Of a stretch of 64,000 nucleotides of DNA, positions 1-16,300 are shown piece by piece. Origin of the DNA: Polymyxa betae. Its lineage: Eukaryota > Endomyxa > Phytomyxea > Plasmodiophorida > Plasmodiophoridae. The position numbers and the translations under genes were made by a program. The stretch covers positions 26,703 to 90,702 of the forward strand of contig RBZT01000734.1 in assembly GCA_003693705.1 (NCBI GenBank), in the 5' to 3' direction. The stretch's first letter is position 1, and every line of letters starts with the position of its first letter. The notes beneath the pieces were generated by a model. That model did no database searches. It saw only the letters and a program-made list of their open reading frames with translations, and was not told the origin of the DNA.

Positions 1-2
1 CA

Positions 3-635
3 TCATACAACCCTTCGAAAGAGGACCAGCAAAAAGCGATTGAGATTGCTTATGGAATTCATCTAGAGGAGAACAAAGCTGAAATGATCTGGAGTGAAAA
101 AGTGGAACAGGCCAGAAAAGCAGTTGTCGGGAACGAAGAAGACGACGAGGAGGCTGACGAAGCTGGCGACACCACAATTATTGTGAAAGCACCCATCCGA
201 GCCGAGGACCGCTTGACGAAGGCGATAAGAAACAAACGTCGACGCCATAAAATTTTGATGGCTAAGGCTTGCGTCCGAAAGCAACACAAAGCAATTCTTA
301 GGCAGATTGATACAATTCAAGACCTAGCAATAGTGAAGCCTGGATTAAAGAAATCCACAAAGACATCGCGTTCTATTCAGCTGGGAAAGTACAAAGTCAA
401 GCCTGAATTTCCAGCTGTTTTGCTTTCAGATGAAATTACCAGCAATTTGAGGGGTGTTGCTTTTCAGCCAACTATCCTTCGTGATACGTTCTTGAGCTTC
501 CAAAGAAAAGGTAATGCGTTGGTAGTAGTCTATTATATTTCTCAAGTTGTTGCAGGTCTGATTGAAGCAAGACACAAGGTCAAACCAACTCCTGTTCGTG
601 TCAAGCTATATGACCGATACAAGGATCGTGATTAA
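3..635 (+). CDS. NOP53: NOP53/GLTSCR2 ribosome biogenesis factor, 3' part
   Basis: The frame is open from base 3 and starts inside the gene; the 5' end lies outside the window. The visible part begins SYNPS-ED-Q, the motif near the middle of Nop53, then has an acidic stretch ([12 protein letters not shown]) and a basic stretch. The C-terminus reads [10 protein letters not shown], then [17 protein letters not shown], the conserved Nop53 end. A 45-nt GT-AG intron at 511-555 is a multiple of three without a stop, so an unspliced reading adds 15 false residues. Family knowledge: Nop53 is a nucleolar 60S assembly factor that recruits the exosome helicase Mtr4 for 7S rRNA processing. The neighbour bL36m converges on it with about 60 bp between stops. 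Confidence 0.88.
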   Translation, partial: SYNPSKEDQQKAIEIAYGIHLEENKAEMIWSEKVEQARKAVVGNEEDDEEADEAGDTTIIVKAPIRAEDRLTKAIRNKRRRHKILMAKACVRKQHKAILRQIDTIQDLAIVKPGLKKSTKTSRSIQLGKYKVKPEFPAVLLSDEITSNLRGVAFQPTILRDTFLSFQRKGNALVVVYYISQVVAGLIEARHKVKPTPVRVKLYDRYKDRD

Positions 636-696
636 CTATATAAATTGTTAACGTTGAAAGATTGTTGTCTCCAATGTGACGCAAGTCTTACTTTAT

Positions 697-973
697 TCAT
701 AAAAACTGAGTTTCCGACAACATGGCACGTGCCCATGCCAATAACGATCCATCCTGACCCGGATATGTCGCGAATCCTAAGACGCTTTTCAGTATCTGCA
801 TCATCAGTTTCAAACACGACGTAACCTTGACGTTGTTTATGTTTTGGGTTTTCTTTGCAAACGACGAAGACCCTTTTCCGGCGCTTTACGAGCTGACATG
901 CCGAACACATCGCTTTCACTGACGATCGCACCTTCATCTTGAGAAAACTATTATAATGACGATTGTTTATCAC
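697..973 (-). CDS. mitochondrial ribosomal protein bL36
   Basis: The core [20 protein letters not shown], followed by [16 protein letters not shown], is the whole bL36 fold. It carries the zinc-ligand pattern C-x2-C ... C ... H, although the last ligand region reads C-KENPKH. A 49-nt GT-AG intron at 777-825 sits right after KQRQG; splicing it gives a short C-terminal tail ending ETQFL at 697. Translation could start at the M of MKVRSS (937) or at 973. The 12 extra residues from 973 contain Arg and no acidic residue and could be part of a mitochondrial presequence, and a further upstream exon is possible. The protein is a structural component of the large mitoribosomal subunit. Confidence 0.82.
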
Positions 974-1180
974 GAATCACGAGGTTTACTCATGTTCCGC
1001 AATTTTGAGTTTTGCAAATGTGATTACTGTCGCACATGGAGAAAAAAGTGCGCAGTTATCTGTAAAGTGTAAACTGAAAAGTGCGAACGCACTACCCCGG
1101 ACGCTGTTCCATGGTTGGAAAGTTATCCTCTTTTCTAATAGGGCTCACGATCCGAATCTGCCAACCGACCCGATGGCATA

Positions 1181-2576
1181 ATGGATTATATTGTTTACGA
1201 TGACGCTGATGACGAAGAACGCTCGAAATCCCTGGTAATACTTACTCCAATACAACAACAGTTGAGTGTTGTAATATCTCGGATCATTGAGCTCTCCACA
1301 GAAGCCTTACACAGCGTAAGTTGTCTGCAGTTTTTAAAAAATAGAATTACCAGCTAATAATTGCAGTCTATCAGGAATTTTTTAGAGCAAACTGGCATTT
1401 TTGCTGATTTAGGTGTCGTCGAACTTGAAGGATTACGTGGATGGTATTCTGTTATGCTAAATATGACGAATTCATTTTTCATACCATTGTAGCTATTCGT
1501 CTTTCGGTGAATTCATCAAAAGAATGGAAGATCTTTTCCATCAATGGACTAGGTCATGGAAATCTAAAGATGTCGATAACGCTCTATCATTTCTTTGGGA
1601 GCGTTTCAAAACTCTTTTTAGCAATGCCCAATTGCCGTCAAACGGAGTCAGTCCAGAAGATAGCGCTCCTGTATCTGATGTACAAACTGTTGTCGACATT
1701 AATTTTGGAATGTAACTTTTGGTTGCAGTTTTCTAATGATAACTGGTCAAGGAAAGCGGTTTTATCTCGAAGGAGAAAAGAGGGTAACATACCGCTGCCT
1801 GATCGACCGTCATTGCCAGATTTAAGCAGTGTGATGAGGCCTGATTATCCCATTGGGGATTCCTTCGATTATGATGATTTCCAGCCTCTGATTCCGAACC
1901 TGAAACAACCCAGGCAATGTTCTTCGATGGGAAACGGCCTTCTTGTCAGCGATATGCTTGCAATGTATAAAGCCAAACTTACTAATATCTGCCAGGTATC
2001 TTGCGAAGTCATTGCCAAACCAAGCGCTCTGTTAACAACCCCTTGCTCCGAAAGCCTGGAGCGACAAGTATTCTATGAGAGATCATACTATTCTGTTTGC
2101 TGATTCTATTCCAGTCAAAAAGCACTCAGAGCGACGACGTCTGCAGATTAGGTAGCCAAAGGCTGTCGGGTTAGTTTCGAGAGCTCTCTTTATCGCCTAT
2201 CCAATCTTCCTATCAGATAATGTTGCCCGCTCAATGCTTTCAAAGGCGTTTGCTTTGGAGATCGCTAGCGCCGGATTTGTCGGTGTGCAAATGCATGCAA
2301 TCGACGTCATTGTCGATGTCGCAATTGAGCACATACAGCAATGGGCGCGCCTTTTAAAAGGTTCTATAATTCCTGCTGTGTCGATTTCGAGCTAATCTTT
2401 GGTCCTTAGAGGACAGCTTGGAGCTAAATCTGGATCGTTTTGAAGATGGGTTGACAAAGAGGATATTGGACTTCATACGAGACAGGAAGGACTCGCTTGC
2501 CAATCCCAATGTCGGCCTCAACATTCAGTCAAACCACAGCAACGAATCGGATGCCAAAAGGCCTCGATTGTACTGA
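1181..2576 (+). CDS. histone-fold protein, possibly a SAGA/TFIID-type subunit
   Basis: A multi-exon gene starting MDYIVYDDADDEERSK. Introns I could place: 1316-1366, a 49-nt intron ending just before CYSSFGEFIK, a 49-nt intron beginning GTACAAACTG near 1680, and a 49-nt intron after AIEHIQQWARLLK near 2360. The junctions between 2000 and 2180 are not resolved. The conserved-looking part is the helix-rich segment around 2210-2360 (NVARSMLSKAFALEIASAGF, then a second helix with AIDVIVDVAIEHI), which resembles the bromodomain-associated histone fold of SPT7/SUPT7L or TAF proteins. The C-terminus is short, ending AKRPRLY, NLS-like. Assignment to a particular subunit is inference; only the histone-fold character is supported. 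Confidence 0.5.
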
Positions 2577-2871
2577 ATATAATTATTCCCTATATATATT
2601 GTACATACTCTCATAGATTCCAACCATACCTACACCTTAAATATACATCTCGTTAATGCATAACTTTCTCCTACCACAGCCTGCGAATGTAGCTGTACAG
2701 TATTCTCTCCACATTTGCTTCGATCGATCTAGTTAGAGGTCGATGAGAAATTGCGTTTTTGCGAAAATTTTGAAAGAGAGTCGGGCATGATCTTGTTCGT
2801 GTAGCGTAAACCCGCAGGCAGAGAGGACATTGTCCTTGTAATCTGGGCGAAGGCTCATTAACTGTTTTGAC

Positions 2872-7700
<4,829 letters not shown>

Positions 7701-7818
7701 CTCAGTCTGCATTATTCCTGCTTATTATTCTTTCAACAGCAGCGTTCTGTTGATGATGCATCGATATAATGGTTTAACTGTAAAAACACTATGGATAATT
7801 AACAGCTCAGTTTTATTC

Positions 7819-9009
7819 CTAAACGAATCCACCAATAAGTGCATTGCTCTTGTAGGCTTGATCTGTTTGTCTTTCGTCGAACGACTTTGTTGTGGTTGAG
7901 GCTGCTTTCTTGGCGGCGCTGTTTACGATCCCGGCTTCGGCTGAACGATCATGGCCCTTGCTGAATTTTGCGGCGGCTTGACCAGAGCTTGCTTCCCCAG
8001 CAAGAGCACCGTTTGCTAGAGCAACATTCTGTTCTTGCGAGCCTGTCGCCCAAGAAGCATCCAGCGCCTTCATGTTCGCTGCATTAACGGCCCTGGTTTC
8101 TTCAGAATCGGCATGCTGTAATCCACCCTGTGCTGATGCCAAATGTCGTGCAGCTACCGCTCGTCCAGCCGATGCCCCAGCAGGTCCCACCAGAATCGCG
8201 TCGTTCGCTCCAGTCTGTGCAGTTAGCTGTTTGTTGAAGCCTTCGTTCACGACGTTGGCATTGCGGTTGGCCATGACATTGTTCTTGGCAGTGGTGATAC
8301 CCCGATTACGACTCTCGGCAAACTGTGCCGCCTGCATACCATCGGTTCCAATCGTAGCACCATACGGAGCTCCAATGCTTTCTCCCAGCGTCACGGCAGA
8401 TGCAGCGTCTCGGGAAGAAACACCTCGATCAAACTGATCAGAGATGAACGACTCTTCGGCCAAATGTTGATCGACGTGGTCGGCATCAGATATCGCCTGC
8501 TCGCGACCTTGCAGCATGTTCTGGTATGATGACCCGGCTCCAACCACAGGGCCACCAATCATCGATTCAGAAGCAGCGATACCTTGAACGACGCCCGTAT
8601 CCAGCGCCGAATTCGCCTGGTGTCCATTCTGCTTGACAAGGCGCGAGTTCGAGTTGATTAACGCCCCGCGATTGAATTCGTTAGTGAGCGCTTTTGTTTT
8701 CACCCCTGAAGTGCCGGCACTTGGACCGAATGGGCTAAACCCAGCGCCGATATTTGCCTGCTCGGTTGCAGCGCCAGCGGTACTGGACTGGTCGAATGAA
8801 GCGATGTTCGTGTTGCTATCAAGCTGGTCCACGTTTTCGTTGTTTACAGTGCTAAACCCTTTTCGGAATCGATCGAATTGCATCTCTTTCATGCGGCCAG
8901 CGCTGCCAGGAATGAACAAGGGATTGGCCAGGATGGCCGGCGCCAGCACCAAGAAGGTGATGACGATTGTGAGCTGCTTGCATCTAACGCTTGTCTGGAC
9001 CGATTTCAT
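7819..9009 (-). CDS. secreted Ala/Gly/Ser-rich protein, unrecognised
   Basis: An intronless ORF of 396 aa. The N-terminus has a clear signal peptide: K-x-L-T-I-V-I-T-F-L-V-L-A-P-A-I-L-A with likely cleavage after ILA-NP. The mature protein is low in complexity, rich in Ala, Gly, Ser, Asn and Gln, with almost no Cys, and has no family I recognise. Weak internal regularity is seen as recurring small blocks (ESI-G-P, GADD/GANDA, RAVAAR/RAVNAAN) spaced through the chain. Its start codon lies about 30 bp from an array of ~94-bp tandem repeats with palindromes, which probably holds its promoter. A decayed copy of its C-terminal third lies at 30219-30404. The role is unknown; a structural extracellular or wall protein is a reasonable guess. 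Confidence 0.75.
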   Translation of the reverse strand: MKSVQTSVRCKQLTIVITFLVLAPAILANPLFIPGSAGRMKEMQFDRFRKGFSTVNNENVDQLDSNTNIASFDQSSTAGAATEQANIGAGFSPFGPSAGTSGVKTKALTNEFNRGALINSNSRLVKQNGHQANSALDTGVVQGIAASESMIGGPVVGAGSSYQNMLQGREQAISDADHVDQHLAEESFISDQFDRGVSSRDAASAVTLGESIGAPYGATIGTDGMQAAQFAESRNRGITTAKNNVMANRNANVVNEGFNKQLTAQTGANDAILVGPAGASAGRAVAARHLASAQGGLQHADSEETRAVNAANMKALDASWATGSQEQNVALANGALAGEASSGQAAAKFSKGHDRSAEAGIVNSAAKKAASTTTKSFDERQTDQAYKSNALIGGFV

Positions 9010-9039
9010 GGATACAGTTGATGTTATGATTACAGAGGA

Positions 9040-9330
9040 TCAAAATTGGAATGATTCTCTTAGCAGAGGATCTTGTCTTCATATAGCAGACGACATCACT
9101 CTTTCCACTAGTTTACATGAGGTCTACCTCGTCTGTGATCATTGACCGAACTCCATTAGCAGAGGGTCCCGCCTTATTATGTTACTCATTTCTTGCCACT
9201 ATCTGATAACATGAGGTAGACATCGTCTGTTATCTTTGACCGAACTCCATTAACAGAGGGTCCCGCCTTATTACGTCCCTCACTCTTGTCAGTATATGAT
9301 TATATGAGGTAGACCTCGTTCATTAACAGT
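9040..9330. repeat. imperfect ~94-bp tandem repeats upstream of the secreted gene
   Basis: Units begin ATGAGGT at 9117, 9211 and 9304 (spacing 94 and 93), with a degraded partial unit from about 9040. Shared blocks include TTGACCGAACTCCATTA, CAGAGGGTCCCGCCTTATTA and a near-perfect palindrome GAGGT-CT-ACCTC or GAGGT-AG-ACCTC at the start of each unit (the middle unit has one mismatch). The array sits directly before the start codon of the minus-strand gene at 9009. It is probably promoter DNA whose palindromes could be dimeric transcription-factor sites; that role is inference. Confidence 0.8.
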
Positions 9331-9727
9331 CTTCGAGCACCATTTGTCGAGAAGGTCCGATTACTAGACTCCCTCAATCAACCTTCACCTGACGACATCG
9401 ACCACGAAGTCGATTGATGGCCAAACCCGGAGCTCAAATATTTGGCTCAACGCCCTCTCTGTATGATAATGGTTGATCGTCTTCATCACGAATTTCGAGC
9501 ACGGCACGGAAGCAAATTGGCAGCATTAAAGTAGTGAAATATATCTTGACCAAACGCAGGCATGGCATAGAGCTGACTCTAGTTTGAAGCTTGCGAAACA
9601 CAAGAACTGACCGAACTATTATTCCCATCGTAGGCTGCTGAAGGCTCATGGGTGATGAGAAAGCTAATCAAGATTCGGTTTTGACGCAGGAAGCAACACC
9701 GGCCTGACTTTATATAAGGTTTTAATT
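9331..9727. other. spacer between the repeat array and RCC1, no supported gene
   Basis: A 71-codon minus-strand ORF (9434-9649) was inspected and shows no domain, no exon partner and no composition that sets it apart from chance. The stretch probably holds the 3' region of RCC1 and the distal promoter of the secreted gene at 9009. Confidence 0.5.
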
Positions 9728-11319
9728 TCAAGGAGCATCAGCAGATTCTGATGCAGATGCCCGGGGTGCGACAATCAAAACAGAATGTTGGGCGCCAGCA
9801 CCACAAGCCACAACGTCGTTGCCATCTAGTTGCTGTCCTCCGACCTTCTCGAACGTGTTCCTGTCCTCGGCCTGGCCATTACCCAGCTGCAACATTTCAC
9901 CGAACCCGCACGAATACGCCTCCCCTGATCTGGAGACCGCCAACGAATGTGTGCTGCCGCAGGCGATATCGACAATGTTTTCCAATCCAGGAACCACCGT
10001 TGGCACGTTGCGTCCGTCTAGATCGCCCATACCCAGCTAAAACTTGAAATTAACAAACAAACTGCAAAAACAGAAAAACCAATTCCAAGTTGACAAAACA
10101 CGCTCGATAAACAGATACCTCTCCGTAATTATTTCTTCCAAACGAGAGGACATGACCATCTGCAAGCAGAGCCAATGAATGATGAAGACCACCAGCGAGC
10201 TTCACGACATCTCGTCCGCGAACACCAACAACTTCTTCAGGTTTATGCAGCTGCTCTTTCTTCTTGCCATCAATACCCGACTGGCCGTACTGGTTCATAC
10301 CGAACGCGTACACCTTGCCGGTCGCTGTCACAGCAAAGCTCTGATAGGCACCGGCGAAGATTTTCACCACCTTCCCGATACTACGAACATTGACGAGACG
10401 TGGCTGTAGCAGGTTCATGCGATGATGGCGGGCGACGCGCTGCCCGATTCGAATATGTCCCCATTCATAGATGTGACCGTTCTCCAATAACACCAGCGAA
10501 TGGTTCACACCGGATGCGATATCGATGACCTTCTTTCCCTGCAGGAAGACGGGGATCGGCGTCTCGCATGGCTCGCCAGTATTCGGATTGAATCCCATCA
10601 TGCCATTCGTATCACGATAAGCACCCCAGGTATAAACACGTCCATCCACACCCAGCGCCATCGAATGCGAATCGCCGGCTGTTGCTTTGATGGCAGGGAC
10701 CGGCATGTCGACCTTCCCAGGGATCCATTCGTCGCCGGAACGCCCCAGCGCTTTCTCGTCGTTACAGCCCCAAGACCAGACGTCGCCGTCAGTGGTGACG
10801 GCGATATTGTGCAGACCGCCGCAAGCGATCGAGACGATGCGATCGTTGAGGTCGACCGGTGTCGGGAACTTCCTCTCGGTGCGATCTTCGGTGAGCCCTG
10901 GCAAGCATGAATGAAGGAGGAAGGCAGCGATAATGAGACAAACCAAGCTGTGCACATTCGCCGGTCCCGAAAACGAGAACACGACCACAACGAGCTCGTT
11001 TTAACGACGATAGGTCGAGGTCGTGCTCCGCCTTGCGCTTCAATGAAAGCGGCTTCATGGCGGCGACCAGGCCCTTCTCAGCGTCAAGAGTCCCATCAAG
11101 CTGATTATCGTCGGATTCCGACGATGATCCCTTCGATGCGTCTACAATGGATTCGTCGTCCTGCGACTGTCGGAGACGACGAGCTGTTTGGGCGAACCGA
11201 CCTCTGCGCTTCGGCAATTCTGGAGATGTTGCCTTGACCGAGCCAGCATCGGCAGAATGATCATCGACGGGCTGGTCGGGCTGCTGTTTGGGAGGTCGAC
11301 CCCGACGTTTTGGTGGCAT
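9728..11319 (-). CDS. RCC1: RCC1-type Ran guanine nucleotide exchange factor
   Basis: Three exons. Exon 1 carries a basic N-terminus starting MPPKRRGRPPK at 11319 (AT-hook-like, also NLS-like) and ends GTGECAQLG. A short intron follows (joins G with LTEDRTERKF), then exon 2 with four to five RCC1 blades (SIACGGLHNIAVTTDGDVWS, TAGDSHSMAL, GVNHSLVL, GAYQSFAV, GGLHHSLAL). A second intron at about 10037-10118 leads to exon 3 with the last blades (IACGSTHSLAVS, GAGAQHSVLIV). This is the seven-bladed propeller of nuclear RCC1, which loads GTP on Ran at chromatin. An in-frame ATG at 11388 would add 23 residues, but the family-like start is MPPKRR. The gene is divergent from uL4. Confidence 0.92.
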
Positions 11320-11786
11320 CTTGGCGCGACAATCGACTTTTTCAACTAAAATTTGAAAAAATCGCGACCAACATGTTCGCGCAAACAATTTTTCGGAAAA
11401 TATTTCGACTTCTGTGGTTTTTGTAAATCTTCGGTTGATTCTGTGAGGTCGTATTAGCAGATTCGAATCGACTGCTAATTTCTTATAAATAGTAAGTTGT
11501 ATTAGGTCCCCAGGAAAGATTATATCTGGAGTCGGAAATAAACGCCTAATATTTAAGGCAGCACAAATATACGTTCATAAAGAGCTTGGCACTCTGACTC
11601 ATACAAATCAAAACGATTGAATAAAGGTGCCCTTAGACAGACCGTTACAAGTTTTCGAATGAAGTCGTCGCTGGATCGGGGATATTAAGCGCTGATGAAT
11701 ATATTGAGAAATGCGCGACGGACTGCGCCGCGGTCCCCAGCGCGCTTCTCCTTCAGCTCGTCACCCTCTCTCTCCATCCGTTAACA

Positions 11787-12975
11787 ATGTCGGCCGCCGC
11801 TCGCCCGCTCGTCTCTGTCTATGGCTCGTCGACGCCGATCGTGATGCCAGCCGTCCTGCTGGCCCCGATCCGTGCTGATCTGGTCCATTCCGTCCACACG
11901 AACATGGCCAAGAACCACCGCCAGCCATACGCCGTCTCTGGCAAGGCTGGTATGCAACACAGCGCTGAATCCTGGGGAACCGGTCGTGCCGTCTCCCGAA
12001 TTCCTCGTGTTAGCGGCAGCGGTACCCACCGAGCCGGCCAGGGTGCTTTCGGTAACATGTGCCGAAAGGGTCGTATGTTCGCCCCGACCAAGACCTACCG
12101 CCGCTGGCACCGTAAGATCAGCACCGGCCAGCGCCGCTACGCTGTCGCCTCAGCCCTGGCTGCCAGCGCCATCCCGTCTCTGGTCATTGCCCGTGGTCAC
12201 CGCGTCATGCAGATGAAGGAAATCCCGGCCGTTGTCGCCGGTATTGAGTCGGTCAGCAAGACTGCCAAGGCTGTCGAGCTCCTGAAGTCGATCGGCGCCT
12301 ATGTCGATGTTGAGAAGTCGAAAGACTCGAAACAGATTCGAACTGGAAAAGGAAAGATGCGTAACCGTCGTTATACTCTTCGTCGTGGTCCTCTCGTTGT
12401 TTATAACAAGGATGAGGGTGTCACCCGTGCCTTCCGTAACCTGCCTGGTGTCGATATCCAGCAGGTCGACCGCCTCAACCTTCTGGAGCTCGCTCCGGGT
12501 GGTCACCTTGGCCGGTTCATCATCTGGTCGGAGGAGGCGTTCAAGCGCCTGGACGATATCTTCGGCACCCAGAAGAAGATGTCCCAGACTCGCTCGAACT
12601 GGCGCCTGCCTCGCCCGATGGTAATTTTTCAAACTCAGCCTCCTGCAGAACTCTGAATCCCTTGATCAGGTCACTAACACCGACATCAGCCGTATCATCA
12701 ACAGCAGCGAAGTCCAAGCTGTCGTTCGCCCTGTTCAGCGCCAGAAGCGTGTCTGGACCATGAAGAAGAACCCGCTCAAGAACTTGGGCGCCATGGTCAA
12801 GCTGAACCCTTACGCCCTCACCATGAAGCGTAACGAGATCAAGACCTCGAACGCCAACAAAGAGGCCAAGGCCGCTGGTGTCAAGACCGCCGCCCAGAAG
12901 AAGGTCGCCGCTATCAAGAAGAAGAAGGACTCGATCAAGAAGAAGTTCTACAACAATGTCCTCATTGGTGCCTAA
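11787..12975 (+). CDS. RPL4: large ribosomal subunit protein uL4 (RPL4)
   Basis: Two exons with a 50-nt GT-AG intron at about 12620-12669, joining LPRPM to [16 protein letters not shown]. The N-terminus ([20 protein letters not shown]), [20 protein letters not shown], the loop [14 protein letters not shown] and [10 protein letters not shown] are diagnostic for eukaryotic uL4. The C-terminal extension is Lys-rich ([19 protein letters not shown]), as usual. The protein lines the peptide exit tunnel of the 60S subunit. The leader directly before the ATG is pyrimidine-rich (ctcgtcaccctctctctcc), like a TOP-type ribosomal-protein leader. Codon choice is more GC-rich at third positions than in neighbours, as expected for a highly expressed gene. 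Confidence 0.96.
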
Positions 12976-13300
12976 GTTTCTTCTCTCATAAACTCTCTAG
13001 CTTTGATGAGCATTATTTTTCCTAAATCTTTTTCGATTCTGGCTCGCGTGTTTGTTTCTCAAAATGTGATATCTGTAACCAACCTCCATAACGAGACGTG
13101 ACCTATCAGTAATTTTTTAATATTGTTTAAATTGAGATTCCGGATTAATAGTTGAACATTGATTGAATTCCCCATCTTAATCGTTCTTTGCAGATTAAAG
13201 ATTTGATCCTTGCTGCAATTTCTGTATTGTTTTGCCAGATGTCATAGAAAGGTTTCTTTATAAATATTGTATATATGCTACTATTACTTGCAGATAAGGT

Positions 13301-16300
13301 TTAGACGACGGTATCGTCGCCATCATGATTGTCCTTTGATTTGCCGACAGCATCGGAACCTTTTTCTGAGCTGTCCTCCCATAAGGGAACAATTTTGTTC
13401 GACAATGCCTGAAGTAATGATGATTTCCGCTTGGGTCTCGTTCCTATCAATTCCCTATTTATGTTGTTATCTGAGCTTGCGGTAGGCGACGTGAGCGCAT
13501 CTGTCGACCCGTTTAGAGATTTCCTGGGTTTCAGCACATTAGGAAACAGTGGAGCTATTATGGGTTTCTCTTCTGTTTCAAAATCGGAGCTCGTCAGCTG
13601 CGATTCCTTCGGCCCTGCTTCATGTGGATCGTGTTGATTCGAATTACGACTACGTTGGTCGCACTCGTCAACTACATCTAAATTCGAGTGTTGGCCCTTG
13701 AATTTCTGGGCCTGTTTGGTCAGCTTTCGTGCCATTCCCGCCACCATAATCGTTGATTTCAGGCTTTTGGAGTCGCTTGAGTCCTTGTCCTAGATAGAAG
13801 TCATCGATGGAATATAAGGAAATTAGCTTGCTGACATCGCTATATTGCTTAGGGAATGGATCACCCTTAACACGAACAAAGTAAGTTGACTCGTTCGGTA
13901 TTAATTGACGGCTCTTAGCGAATGCGAACCGAATCGTAGGCTTGTCTGGTTTTTGTAGCAATCGTTTCACATCGGACGAGCAATGTACAAGTTTCTCAGG
14001 ACAGGAGAACGCCAGCTGTGCCGCGAGATCAACCTGAACAGGATTAGATATTCATTGAAAACAACAAATGAATCAACTAAGAATGCAACTATCGAAAAAT
14101 AAAAAAGGAGCACAAAAAGAAATGGAAAACTGGAACTTGTGAAACAGATATTTACTGTGATGCCATAAATGCTATGTCGAAGAGATGATCCAGGAAGAAC
14201 AGCAGACAGGACACCCCCAACCGCTACTCCACAAGCGACCGAAAGAATGCCATTGTCCAAGCCAAGCTCGTTCTCGACTTCGGAGCTAGCACGAGCCAAC
14301 TCCAATGCCGCCTGGAACAAATACTCAGAGCTAGCGTGACGAGCTCTGATGCAAATACCTGAACTGCATGGGTGACTCGTGTAATTGGTCCCTGACCAGG
14401 ACCAGCTCCTGTTTCATTATCTGGGTCGGATTCGAACTCTTCTTGAGCATGACGGAAACCACAAACGAAAACGTACGATGATCCACCGCTGATTGCATTT
14501 AGAAAAAGATATTCACAAAGTCACACAATTAACAGAACGATAGGGCAAACGAAGAAAAAAACAAGAAATGATTGGAAGAATGGTGTGAAGTATGAAACTT
14601 ATTATTTACCTCAATAGATTCATGCATGAATGCTGCTGACAGATAGAATTGAACCTTTCAAACAGCTTAGAGATGACCGTTACTGATTCATGTGGTGACG
14701 ATCGATAGCGATTCAGAAAGTCGGACAGGTGAGAGAACTCGATCTGCCCCACAGCGACATTATTGCAGAGCCAGCCTTGAGGTTCGAATGACATGTCAAG
14801 CTTGGCAGCAACAGGGCGCGGAACCAGGCGTGGTAGCAGTCGATGAACAGTACGACGATGCTGATTGCCGGCCCATTCCAGAAAGAACAAACGCCGAACA
14901 TTGACTTCTCGGTCGTAACAGACGATCAACTGGCCAGCTAGTACCAGAGAGAATAGGAGAGCGGCTATCATGGTCTCGGGGAACAGAATCTCGTTTAGAG
15001 CGAATGTATTGATGATAAAAACGACCATGAAGACCAGCCCTAAACCACCAAATTCAGATTGGCAAGAAATTTTAACTCAAGCTATGGTGTGATGGGTTAT
15101 AACGTTGGGACAAAAGACAAATCGGTTCTTGTAAGCAAATAGCCCATCGCTCAAGATGTCGGTGAGTCAAAAGATTCGTACCAATCAGCAAAGAGTCTGT
15201 GTACGCCAGGGCCTGATTCTGTAATGTTGCGGTCACGAACACGATCGCAAGGCAAGTTGTGGACGGATTCGGGACTAAATCGTGGTTTCGCGATGTCAGC
15301 ATTGCCTGGATTCCAAAAGTCTGCGACAGGTGAGTTAAAATGATAAAACAATTCTCTGACTAACATTGATTGCTTGTAAGCCCAGCCGGAACAGTAACAA
15401 AGCTGCAGTACAGTGATGCTGCTCAAGAAAATGATTGAGCCGGCCACTCCAGATCGGCGACTGTATCAGAAAGCTAAGCGCTGAAGAGATGATTAAGTAC
15501 AAAACCACAACAGCGAATCCAGCAGGGTCAAATTGGATTAGAATGAGGTTAAGCAGCTCCCAGACCCCAGCCATGATTGCCTGTCGCGAAGTCAGCATCA
15601 TTGATTATGCCATGAGCACCGAATTACTGGATCGTAACCACGGGTCAGGTTCTGGAGAAGTTTATGCTCTCGAAAGCGTTGGTAGTCGCGCTCGAGCTCT
15701 TCCCTTAGTCGAGTTCAAAAACTGAAAACGTAGATTGCATCTCTTATCGCTAAACTACAAATTTTCAAAAGACACAACTCCACAGATTAAACAAGCGAAA
15801 CCTGCGCTTGATAAACACAAATACGAATTAGCTCAAAAGCAACAAAACTACTGACCATGGCACCGATAACCCAGATGTCGTCTGCAGTTCTGCAATATCA
15901 AACTTTAAAGTACGCGTAAGCGGAACAAGTAATTCAGCAAGATGAGCCTAACAGCGATTAGCCCCGGCCTGATTTGCATCAACTGTAAAACTAACGTCTT
16001 GCTGCTCAACACGGATTCGCCCGCCCAGATGTCTCACATAACTTTTAGCATTGGTGATACGTTCAAGATCATCTCGTTCTTGTTTGATTGAGTTGGTGAG
16101 GTGGTAGAACTGATTACCGTGAAATGATGAGATCTGCAACAATGAGCGATTAGAAGTATTTTCTAAATCCCTCTCGCCTATTGGATGTCAGGATCAGAGG
16201 GCAGTTTAACAAGGGACATTACTTGTCGTGAGAAGGTAAACGTCATTGGAGTTGAGGAATGGAATGGTCGGATCGGAAACATGACAAAGTTTGTTCTTTG

